Assembly (NCBI GenBank): GCA_040954595.2
Contig: CM082585.2
Coordinates: 3,286,001-3,350,000, forward strand
Reading direction: 5' to 3'
DNA from: Balanoglossus misakiensis
Taxonomy: Eukaryota; Hemichordata
DNA length: 64,000 nucleotides
Part shown: positions 22,371-34,100 of the stretch, piece after piece
How the letters are laid out: every line of letters starts with the position of its first letter
Position numbering within the stretch: position 1 is the first letter of the stretch
Notes under the pieces: generated by a model
What the model was told of the DNA's origin: nothing
The model's database searches: none
Seen by the model: only the letters and a program-made list of their open reading frames with translations
Program-made: the position numbers and the translations under genes

Positions 22371-23397
22371 ATCTGCGTGCATTTTATCCCTCTGTTTTTG
22401 CCACGTGATGACAAACTGTGCATTTTCTGCTTTCTCAACAAATCGTGTATAGCCATTATTCTTGACTCGTGAATCCAAGTTTAGTTCGGACTTAAATTTA
22501 AATTTGAACAATAAAAAGTCTCCCAGTTTGGCCAAATATGCCTTATCATGGACGCTGCCGAAACTTCACATTGAATTGGAACTGCTCAAGAAGATGTAGA
22601 CAATCAAGGAAAAATAGATCACGCATTTCTTTTCGCCATTCTTCATGTGCGGCCACCACCTTAAATTATTTTATGTCTTTGTTTCCCTGATTAAATTTTG
22701 TACTGCTTCAATATCCGCATTGCCTCGATGTTTTACGTTTATATATATATTCCTTACATCTATTTTACTCAATATAAATACAAATAAACAAATCACTAGT
22801 GTTCCTGGAAGAGACAATCTCCACAATAAAAATGCGTGGTGAAATTATCGCCAATAAATATGTTTAAATCAAAATGTACAATTTCTGTGCACTCGATGTG
22901 TACCTCTTATACCCCTGGTTAAATTTTATCTGACCTGCCTTCTCTGTGGGGTCTATGATATCCATGGGTTGGTGCAGTTGGCATTTGGGGTTACCAAAGT
23001 TTACCGCGCTCAATTGGACTTTGTAAATAAGGCATAAATAATATTTCAATCAATTACATTGACAGTTTTTCAGTTGTGGGGGGACACTCCCACCTCTACT
23101 AGAGACGCCATGTTCTCTTTTACAAGTTACACGTACCATTTTGACGCTGCCATCTTTTTGGGTTATTCTTTTTTAATGAAGCAAGTAGGATAAATACACG
23201 TTTTGTAAAGGTAGGAATATCATATTATGTTCGATTAGAGTGCTCATGTTAACGTATCGAAGGGTTCATTTTACATTGGACGCGGCAGACTCTTTGCATA
23301 TTCTAGTGGTTTATAGATAAGGTTGTTTTACACCTCATTGACCAGATTATCGCACATATGCTGTAAAGCCCGATGAAGTTAAGGAACCCCACTTAGG

Positions 23398-23512
23398 AAC
23401 CGTTCAGTTTTTACGGCTGGGTGGCCGGCAAGTTTGTGTCATCGGTTTTCAAAATCAGGCTGACCCCCCCCCCTTCACCCATGACCAAAAAATGATGACC
23501 CCCATTTGATAG
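23398..23512. mobile_element. MITE-like element, 5' fragment
   Basis: Left terminus and first poly-C tract only, cut at TTTGATAGG, where the next duplicated segment begins. Confidence 0.55.
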
Positions 23513-24308
23513 GAAAATCAAGGAAAATTAGATCACGCATTTTGTTCCGCCATTCTTTATTTGTGGCCATCACCTTGAATTATTTTATATCTTTGTTTTC
23601 CTGATTAAATATTGTACTGCTTCATTATAGGCATTGCCTCGATGTTTTACGTTTTTATTTATATTTCTTACATCTATTTTACTCAATATAAATACAAATA
23701 AACAAATAACTAGTGTTACTTGAAGTGACAATCTCCACAATAAAAAGGCGTGGTGAAATTATCTCCGATAAATATGTTTAAATCAAAATGTGGAATTTCT
23801 GTGCACTCGATGTGTACCTCTTATACCCCTGGTTAAATTTTATCTGACCTGCCTTCTCTCTGGGGTCTATGATATGCATGGCTTGGTGCAGTTGGCATTT
23901 GGGGTTACCAAAGTTTACGGCGCTCAATTGGACTTTGTAAATAAGGCATAAATAATACTTCAATCAATTACATTGACAGTTTTTCAGTTGTGGGGGGACA
24001 CTCCCACCTCTACTAGAGACGCCATGTTCTCTTTTACAAGTTTCACGAACCATTTTGACGCTGCCATCTTTTTGGGTTATTCTCTTTTAATGAAGCAAGC
24101 AGGATAAATACACGTTTTGTAAAGGTAGGAATATCATTTTATGTGCGATTAGAGTGCTCATGTTAACATATCGAAGGGTTCATTTTCAATATTGGACGCG
24201 GCAGACACATATTCTAGTGGTGTATAGATAAGGTTGTTTTACACCACGTTGGCCAGATTATCGCACATATGCTGTAAAGCCCGATGAAGTTAAAGAACCC
24301 CACTTAGG

Positions 24309-25081
24309 AACCGTTCAGTTTTTACGGCTGGGTGGCCGGCAAGTTTGTGTCATCGGTTTTCAAAATCAGGCTGACCCCCTCCCCCCTCTTCACCCATGAA
24401 CAAAAAATGATGACCCCCATTTGATAGGCCCAAAAATATGATGACCCCCCCCCCCCCACGCCGAAAACATTCGTTGTGATTATCCTATGTACACTGTATG
24501 CAATATAAAAGGGAATGAGGCTCCTAACACCTCAATTATAAATTTCTTAAAGTAATTAAAGTATATATCGGTATATCGTTTCAATAAAGCAATCTATGAA
24601 TAAACTAAAATGACAAGTTAATACAATACTTGCTAGAATTGGTAAAACAAGAATAGTGGCGGAGGTAAAATACAGTGCTCAAAGTTGTATTTTAATCAAC
24701 TCAAAAGCAAATTAACTCAATGTTGGGGAGGACCAATTTTACTTTTGCCACTCCACTCAAAGTAAGCATCGGTGGGGTGGGGTGGCAAGTAGTCTGCCCT
24801 GGTACACTAGACAAACCAGCCAATGAATGACATGTGGCAAAGAATGGAGGGGGTGGGTGTAGAGGGGGTGTACCCATCCCACATTAGAAAATTTTGTAAA
24901 ATAAAGGGCGCGGAACTGCAATTATGTGGACTCAAAAGCAAAAGTTCGGTGGCAAAAGTATGTGACTCCCCTAAACGTTTTAAAAAAGATGACACCCCCC
25001 CCCCTTGGACTTCAAAATTTAAGTGACCCCCTCCCCCTTGGATTTTGCCGGGGCACCCCAGCCGTAAAAACTGAACGGTCC
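24309..25081. mobile_element. MITE-like element with ACCGTTCAG termini, copy 3
   Basis: Complete copy with inverted ends. Here both flanks read CTTAGG(AA), the clearest trace of the original target duplication. Confidence 0.65.
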
Positions 25082-25617
25082 CTTAGGAATTAATGCACAC
25101 AAATTTATGTGAAGCTAAGTTCAGAGAATCACAATACACCACCTGGAACCACAATTTGTTAATCCAGATTGTACTAAAATTACTCCAGGAATTCGACGTA
25201 AAGTGAGGTGTAGAACTCTTCACGGTCAGAGTGGGTCATATTTGCCAATTTAAAGATGTTTTAACAGGAGACCCGTATTTGTCTCTGCTGATATTAAACA
25301 TGTAAGTAAACAACATTAATAGGAATGCCTTATACATAGACTTGACACCACATAATGGCATAATGGTTGTAGGCTCGGGAAGTAAATAGAGTAAAAAATG
25401 GAAAATGAGTTGAAATAACAGAACACAACAAGAATCACACCCATACAGATTTAAGGCACCGCAGGGTACTTACTGAAATGGACAAAACCCATCACGAACT
25501 GCATTGCTGTCAAATTTGACAAGACCAGTGAACCAATTAGAGAGTTTGTGTATGCTTATCTTTGACATAGGCAGAGTTGAACCTTTTTGATCAAACGTGA
25601 CAATATTTTCAGCAAAC

Positions 25618-26125
25618 TGTCATGTCTCCCAATTGAGGGTAATACACGTTCCCGGGTGATGGTGGGTGAAGGTGATGATGGTTGATGAAGAGACGGGAAC
25701 ACGTGCGGAGTGTAAATGTAAACGCCGATGACTTTATTTAGAAAGGCCAGCCGTGGACATACAGGACAAGCCTGCAGTCCCGGCTGGACCAGCGGAACGA
25801 CCGCACTTCAAGAATTCTCCAACTGAACTCCACCTTTACTAAGATACAGAATCATTTTTATAACACATCAAACTGCCCGCGTGGGGTCTGTACAAAACAC
25901 TATTGTTCTTCGCCCAAGCTGAGAACAAGACAAAGACATACTTTAACATTTACAATTAATGATAGCCCAGGCTCAAAAAATTATAAAGACTCTACTTCAC
26001 AGTTACAATTACAAAGTGACAAATGAAACTTGGAATGCGGGCTTTTGCATGGAGGTAACTACATTTCCAAGGTGTGAACTCTCCCGCATGGTTTGCTAAG
26101 TTTCTTACGCTGTAGGTGTGTGACA
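25618..26125. mobile_element. Solo LTR (508 bp)
   Basis: Starts TGTCATG and ends GTGTGACA, with inverted 5-bp tips TGTCA/TGACA. It is flanked by AAAC on both sides (25614-25617 and 26126-26129). The empty site CAGCAAACGTTCTCC survives at 3795 and 14520, so the insertion and its 4-bp target duplication are certain. A CTTTATTT near 25732 could be a minus-strand polyadenylation signal. There is no internal region, as expected after LTR-LTR recombination. It belongs to neither Gypsy element in this window. Confidence 0.85.
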
Positions 26126-26129
26126 AAAC

Positions 26130-26980
26130 GTTCTCCACAGATATATGCAGGCACAATGTTCGCTTATACATTACGTCATCAAAGCGTGCTCACATGCTTC
26201 TTTTCATTGTATTTCAAATTGATTATTAAAGCCTCAGTATTTCTCGTTTGGGCATAATTTTGTTTGAAACGGCATCTATAATTTCTAAAAGTAGATGATA
26301 ATTGATACTGAATCGAACAGTCATCATCCCCAGCTCTGCTCATAAACACATACAATTTGCAATATAACAAGTGAAGATTGACTTTCTGTCCGGACAGAAA
26401 GTCACGTGAGTTAGGCTATTGTTGACACATGGAATGCAACGTAATAACACTACTGCGCATTCGCACTCAAATGTACACAAGTTTCAGCAAACAGCAACTG
26501 CGCGGCGACCACGTCCGCGTCCATAGGGTCAAACTTCGGTTCGTGTCATGCCTCTTTATAGGCCAAACTGAATAAGTATTAAGAATTCTTATCTCAAGTG
26601 GCAAAATAATAAATGTAAATCAGAGCAGACACGCGATAACACGAAACAAAAATTGTTTCGTTGTATTATTCAGGTGTGATGGACTTGACAGTGGTACTTT
26701 ACCCAAATTGACATATTAAATCGCAGTTCACACTTTTTTCGGTATTTGGCACAGACCTGATGTGTGTTACGTTGAGACAAACAACCAGTAAACTCTTAAC
26801 AATAATCATATCAACATAAAGATACTAAAATAACCAAAATAATGCTAAAAATGAAACTACGAAATATCTTAATGATCTTAATAAAACCTAGAAGAATCAC
26901 ACAAAAACTGTTTGAATAACAACATGAACGTGTAATGACATCAAGAATCTTACCTTTTGACGTGACAGATCTATACAAGA
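26130..26980. other. Remaining duplicated block and gene upstream region
   Basis: 26130-26228 and 26530-26715 match block I (3800-3900 and 4020-4205). The intervening 26229-26529 is unique and includes a 26-bp perfect palindrome at 26379-26404. From 26716 the sequence is unique AT-rich DNA leading to the start codon at 26981. I cannot identify a TATA box or promoter with confidence. Confidence 0.4.
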
Positions 26981-28190
26981 ATGGGTGACAACGAGGGTGC
27001 AGCACAACCCGGCGTGTTGTTTGTTTCTAGTTCCTGGAATACAAATCAACGTGGTCTCCCTGACTTCCACAGAGCTCTAGTGAAAGATTTCTCTGCACGA
27101 AAAGGCAACAAATATAAGATGTATACAACTACCCTCGATGTTAAAGTAGGGAAGGAAGATGAGGAAGACGCAAATAAAGCGGACATTACCCTGATTTCAG
27201 CAACAAGACTTCCGAGACGAACTGAGGATCCTGTCAACCTCAATTGGCTTATCTACCATAAGGTTCACTATGAGCACCTCAACAAATTAAAGAACATTCA
27301 GTATGTGGTTGGGTATGCTCCGGAAACTGCTGATGCTGCTGCCGACATCCAAAAAACTCTCTTCCGCAAAGCAAAACTATACCAGATTAACCATGAACAG
27401 CCTCGCTATTTGCCTGATAACAAGCGTGCAAACATGGAGAAAAAAATGCTCGAAATTGCTCTTGAAGCTGATGTTGTCGCATCAATCGGTCCAAGTATGT
27501 ACGACCACTACAGTAATGCATACAGAGCTATGGATAAGGAAACACCCCATATTAAACTTTTACCAAAGACTACAGATACATTTTCAAGCAAAGAAGTCAA
27601 GTTACAGAAACATATTCGGCAACATTCAATATTAACATACGGAGGCATAGACACATCCGAGAAACTGGCTGAGACAGTTGCAGCGTCCATTGGTCACATT
27701 GGAAACACACGAGATGGTAAACCACCCAATTGGACAATACTTGATGTTCCAACAGAGAAAGTCAAAAGTATAGGTTTATTCTTGACCGAGAAGATGAAAA
27801 GTGAGAGAGTGAAGCCATCGTTTCCGCCTGAGTGCACTTCCAAGGAACTCGTAACACGTCTTTGTCAATGTCATCTCTGCATTGTGATTACATGTAATCA
27901 ATGCCGTGGATTCGAAGGTTTAGAAGCCATGACAACTGGGGTTCCTACCTTCGTCGATGAAGGATCCGAACTCGGTGATTTGATAAGCTCAGAGTTCAGA
28001 TACCATTCCGATTACTTTGTCGTTCGTCCTGACCAATGGGAAAACAAGATCAAGCTTGTTCTGGAAAATACGGATATTGCTTTCAAAAAGGCAGCTGCAC
28101 TGAAATCAGACTTGATTGAGAGTACAACGACAGAGGACAGCTTTGCGAGGTTTGCATCTTTGTTTTCCGATGGGACAGCGCCATCTCCAG
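26981..28190 (+). CDS. Exon 1: GT-B glycosyltransferase-like domain
   Basis: 403 codons from an ATG with an in-frame TGA upstream (26963-26965), ending at donor GTAAGC in phase 1. The N-terminal Rossmann-like start is [19 protein letters not shown] second half has CLCIVITCN and [20 protein letters not shown], then SELGDLI, which is the nucleotide-sugar-binding end of group-1 (GT4-type) glycosyltransferases. The usual Glu-x7-Glu appears shortened, with Arg where the first Glu is expected, so catalysis is doubtful. GT1-like domains fused upstream of NACHT have been described in cnidarian NLR repertoires, which fits the neighbours here. It may act as a ligand-sensing or scaffold module. Confidence 0.7.
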
Positions 28191-31100
28191 GTAAGCAGCA
28201 AGTAATACCCACCCCCACATTCTTATTTGGTACACATTGTTATACCTGCTTATTAATGATCAATCTCAGCGATTTGCTCATGTAATATACTCAAAGTGTT
28301 GTTTTGAAACAGCTTGGACTGACGAAACCAGCTACGAAGTGATAATGCGATAGGAGAATCCAATGACAATTAAAGCTGCTAGCAGCATGGAAGCGGCCCG
28401 AGCAAATAGAGATAATCATGACAAATCCATTGCATCAAATGGTATGGAGTGTAATTCATGCCAAAATTAGCACCAAGCTTTTCGATGAGAGCACTAAAGC
28501 TTTTCGATGAGAGTACCTCAGCTTTTCGATGAGAGCACCCTCTTTTCGATGAGAGCATCCGCTTTTCGATGAGAGCACCAAGCTTTTCGATCAGAGCACT
28601 AAAGCTTTTCGATGAGAGTACCTCAGCTTTTCGATGAGAGCACCCTCTGTTCGATGAGAGTACCTCAGCTTTTCGATGAGAGTATTCACTTTTCGATGAG
28701 AGTACCCGCTTTTCGATGAGAGTACCCGCTTTTCGATGAGAGTACCTCAGCTTTTCGATGAGAGCACCCTCTTTTCGATTAAAGAGCACCCCTCTTTTCG
28801 ATCAGAGCACCCCAGACGCCCTAGATCACTAAAGAGTTTTTACAACTCGGCCCGCTGGCGTTTTTCCTACGTCACAACGCGTCATGGCTACGTCACATCG
28901 CGTCACTGGATTTTCCATCAAATTTATAGTAATATGCTAGGGAGATCAGTAAACCGGAAGGTCAAACTTTGACCATGTGCATGGGAAACGGCTTCAAAAC
29001 ACGAACCGTTCATCGTGTTGACGCCAGGCCGGAGAAGTGGTTCAGCAGAGAACCAAAACGGGCCAGTAGATTGAGGAAAATAGCACAGAATCTCGAGTTC
29101 ATGGAATCTGAGCAACTCCAAATAGAACAACAAACAATTCTAAAAGAAAAAAAAGTTGAAAAATCGGTAAAAGTTAGTTTCTAGGGCTTAAATGTTTTGT
29201 ATATTTATTTAACAGGGGTCGAAATTAAGCTTCGCCCGATTGCCCGGGGCAACTATATATTGATACACGGCAAGTAAATTGTCAACCTTACATGCCCAAT
29301 CGGACAGCCAAAAAATGACAGAAGCTTTTTTTTGAAAGGCAAGCCACGAGCGGTTCTAAAATAAACTTCCATAATAACATGTACACTTGACGCGTTCCAG
29401 TCAAAGCAGACCTAAAATGTATCAATTTGTAAGCATAAAATTAACCCATTCAAAATATTCAAATTAGAAAAGACGCATATGCATTCTTGGCGTCCCCAGA
29501 GACACACAAAGGGCAAGTGCGGCCCTGGACACAAGATGAAAGAGATGATACGGGGGGGGGGGGGGGGTCGGCAACGGTCCACTTTGTGCAGTGAACTCAC
29601 GTTGATCTTTGCAAAATAAATGACGTTATTTTCTTGTAAAATCCAACCCGTGCATTTGATCACTGGGCTACGTCCACGACGGCAAGCAAATTGGGCGTCC
29701 ATACTGTCAAAGTTTCAAAACTTTAAACTTCCGGGTCACCGCTATAAGACCCCCTAAGCACACCCCAGTAGACCTGAATACTCTCATCGAAAAGCTTGGT
29801 GCTCTCATCGAAAAGCGGGTGCTCCTATCGAAAAGTGGGATGGTAACTCTGATCAAAAAGCTAGGTGCTCTTATCGAAAACCTTGGGTGCTCTTATCGAA
29901 AAGCTTGGTGATCTTATCGAAAAGCTGAGGTACACTCATCGAAAAGAGGGTGCTCTCATCGAAAAGCTGGGGTACTCTCATCGAAAAGAGGGTGCTCTCA
30001 TCGAAAAGAGGGGCGCTCTTTAATCGAAAAGAGGGTGTTCTCATCGAAAAGTGAATACTGTAATCGAAAAGCTGAGGTACTCTCATCGAAAAGCGGGTGC
30101 TCTCATCGAAAAGCTTGGTGCTAATTTTGGCACTTTTTTACACTCCATATAAGGCTGCATCAGGAGTCCCATCTCTCCAAATGCCTAGGCTGAATCTGCT
30201 GGGGATGCCGAGATATGGGGAAAGTAAGTCAAAGGTCATCTGAGGTCACCTTAAATTTTGGCAAGAAATTTTGATTCCATACTGGTCCATGCCCAATAAA
30301 AACCAAACCTCTAGCCCTTTTGGTTAGCCTGTAATTAGGAATGCACATAATTAATGACTTAGGCAGGTGTTACGGGTGACCCCAGAATTTGGCATTTTAT
30401 TATGGTCCCTTCCCTCCAAACGCCAAAGCTGTACCTGCCCTGGATGCCGAGATATCGGAAAGTAGGTTAATGGTCGCCTAAGGTCACTCAAAAATTGGAC
30501 ATGAAATTTTGTTCCCATAATGGTTTATGTCCAATAAAAACCAAACCTCTAGCCCTTTTGTTTAGCCTGGAATTAGGTATGCACATAATTAATAAGTTAA
30601 GCAGGTGCCACAGATCGCTTTGGCCCCTAAAAGGGTAAAAACTGATGGAAACAGTCGCCACTGCGCTGCTTGAGGTCTTCATTCCGTTACATCGGGTATT
30701 TCACGTCTTACATTTTAGTCAATTCATCTCCCTTTGTGTCGCTTGACCCTGTTTCAAACAGCGAATCACAACTTAATGTATGATTTGGGTATACAGATAC
30801 AATTGCATAATAAGAAACCCATCTGCTAGAACATAGAATGTGCTGAGGTGAAATGAGAGACTGTTAGTGTATTTGATTTGTTGAATCACTGTTGTTTTCC
30901 TTCATTAAAAGACCTCTACGTGGAAATTGGCTTGGATTTCAACAAGTCGGAAAATCAACAAGAGAAGGAATCCAATGGTGATTTGATAAGCGGTCAGGAT
31001 GAAGAAGCTGCTAAGAATCGCTGTACAGAACAGTTCAAGAGAAACGCAAGTAAAGTGGTGCATGAAGACAGTCAGGAACTACGGAAAATATGTGAAAAGT

Positions 31101-34100
31101 CGACAACTGGAATCCATCGAGTGCCAACTTTAAGTCTAGGGTCCCTTGGAATGAAAGTCAACTTTCTCTCGGCTGTAAATCTCTATAGATTTAGGTCCAG
31201 CTGTCAGACTGGTAGATTTTGTTCTGCTCTTGAACCGCTGTTGATCAATGATGAAATGAGAATGGAGGTCGCGATAGTGAACATGCCGGTTAAACTAGTA
31301 GCCACATATGACCAGAAAAAGTTCAGCGACATTGACCATTTCTTTATCAAACGTAAGTAAAAGTACGAAGTCGTGAATAACTTGAAACTGCCATGCATTC
31401 TATATCAGATTTTTATCGCTGGTATTATGGCGTCATGCGAATATCTACTGTCTTTTTGTATGCCAGTTAAATGATGTAATTCTACCACTATCATTTACAA
31501 GGTAATTAACTGGTGCATGATAAATAGTCAATATATTATCTCAATGCTGTTTGTAAAACAGGAGACGGAGGAGTTCCAAACGAAGCTCAAATCAATGAGG
31601 GTCGACAAGATAATTTGAGAGGTGGAGAAACATTCCCATCAGACACATGTGTGAGTATCCATATCAGGCATGGTTTCAATCATCCAAATACCAATTTACT
31701 CGCTCAACCTGAATGTTTAAGAATTGTAGTAAAAAGTTTAAGTTTGAAAACCACTGAAAAATCAAACCAGGATCTCGATGTTTTATGACGATACCTTTGC
31801 GTTTAAGGCGTATGAAGTTACTGTGAGAGGCACACTTTACTTCTTCAAGAAATGTGGTGGAAAATGACAATTCCCCCTATTTATTATTTTTTTAAAGTGT
31901 TGTCATAGGAATCATATTATAAAATAGCCTTACACATTACATAACTATTTGTAGGACCACACAAATCCATTAAGGATTTTTTAGTTGTAATACATAATAT
32001 TCACCACACAAATTAACCCATTTATAGCATTTTGGAGTTCGCATAATATGTGGTATGTTTTATACAATTATATGATGATTGTTATATACGTTTTCTTCTC
32101 GTTAAGGTCGCCGTTGATACTGTCACACTTCAACAAGACAATGAAGATGAGATATCATTGGAAGGTAGGCTACTGTGGATGGTCAATAATCTGCACAGAT
32201 GATCATGAGATTTGGTATCTTTTCACTTCATATTATTCAAAAGTAGTTTTTTTATAATCAAACTGCTTCAAAATGTAAGCTTATTGATATGGTATGGGTA
32301 ACAGATAAGTTTCGTGTCATACTTTAAATTTACGGTACCAAATATTTTGCAACCGGGTTGTGAATCTGGGTTGTCTTGAATGCTTTGCTGAGATAGAAAT
32401 ATGCTGATAATGTGCTCAAATGCCAGATGAAACTGTAAGCAGACTCTGAACACTTTACTGTGTTTTGTTTTCTAAAAAATGTATTTTTGTATTCTATCCA
32501 GGTAAGCGGGGGTTATATTTGAAAATTAGCCCCTCACGTCATCAGTTGGCCGTGACACATTTGCCTCAAATTTTCAAAACTGGGCCTTGGATTCAAACTG
32601 AACAGAGTGGAATACTTCAGACTGAAATCCAGATGACAAACAGGGTACAGAGAATCCTATTCTCAAAACAGGAAATACTTTCATTACTTGGCATTAAAGA
32701 ATTCCTTCTGACTGATACTGACTTTGAAGAGCTGGCTGTTTCAGGTAATTAACATTCTTCTCATTGGTACTGTTGTTATTAGTATTACTTTGCGTTTACT
32801 ATCTGTTGTTAGGTGCCATTGGTATGTACCATGGGACCTTATGAAATCAGTTGCGTCTGTATGTATGTATGTATGGATGGATGTATGTCAGTATGTCCGT
32901 CCACATCAAAAACTTGAAAACCGCTGCACGTATGACCTCGATATTTGGTGTGCAGATGCAGGCAGGGCTGTAGATGGGAGTTTCTTCAAATGAAGTTGTC
33001 ATTGCCAAAAATATGCAAATTAGCTGAGGAAATGTGAAATTGGTCAAAACTCAAAAACTCAACAACCTCTGGTCAGATTGATTTGAAAATTGGTTTGCAT
33101 GTATCTTATGTCTACCTCAAACAGTCCTGTATTTTTTGAGCTAATATTATCAATTTTCTATTTTTATGCATTTTTGTATTTTTTCATTTGTATTGGTAAA
33201 AAATCTTCATTTCTGAAAGTGAGAGGCATACTTCTTTGAAATGTAGTACAAAGCTTCCTATAGGTTGTCTGAGTAACCATACTTTTGTTCAAATTGTTGC
33301 AAAATTTGCATATTTATAATTTTGAGCAATTTTTGCCATTTTTGGTCATTTTTCTTCTCTTAAACCACATACCATATTGCTTTGCAATTTGGTAGGCATG
33401 TTCCCAGGGTTAACCTAAGTAAGATGTTGCTAAAAAAATTCTGATATTTGCATAAATGTGTTATTGGGGACATCTTTGCAATTTTTGTCAAAAATTGTTT
33501 TCTCTGAAACCGCATGTCACATTGCATTGAACTTTGGCAGGCATGTTCCTTATAGTGATTGAAGTAAGATATTGTAAAATTTTGGTGATATTTGCATATT
33601 TGTATTTTTGTTACTTTTGAACAAATATTTTCTTTAAAACTGCTTTGAAATTTGTTTTTTCACTGATAGCTGTTTAGGATACAATTTCATAACACATACA
33701 TGTGCAACTTTTATTCAATTCTGATACCAGAAATTCTAAATATTTAGCAAGTTTTTTTGTAAGTTTCTTTGTTTTTGGTTAGCAAATCGAAAGTTACAGT
33801 TTACAAAGAGTTGTTACCCCCAACTTAAACATGTTTACATAACTTTAATAGGCCAGCTGTTACAGAGACCACCGGCTATTAAATTTCTAATTACTAGTGG
33901 CAGGTCAGTGAGCGTCTTTGTCTGTCTGTGTGTCCGTTCCAGGGCTGACTGAAAGAAGTTGCTTGTCATATGTGTTTGCACAGACAATTTTTGGTCAAAA
34001 ATATTTTTTTCTAGCACCACTTGTAAGACTGCCATGACACAGTTTATTGGGCACGTTTCTTGTTATTTTTTTTACATTCCATATTTCTATATGATAAGAC

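Larger units (their letters stand above)
22371..25613. repeat. Segmental duplication of block I (with an internal second copy)
   Basis: 22374-23515 repeats 1455-2590 and breaks off inside the MITE-like element. It is joined at about 23516 to a second, more complete copy, 23516-25613, matching 1708-3790. Between the two copies the same 1.0-kb stretch is therefore present twice in tandem. No gene is seen. Confidence 0.75.

Noticed and set aside
23778-23963. 61-codon minus-strand frame conserved in three copies (1964, 22864, 23778)
   Set aside because: Conservation follows from DNA duplication. The changes are not biased to synonymous sites, and no domain or start context is seen.
28479-28815. 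CRISPR-like array of short repeats
   Set aside because: Units are contiguous minisatellite repeats without spacers, mirrored at 29780-30132, in a eukaryotic intron.
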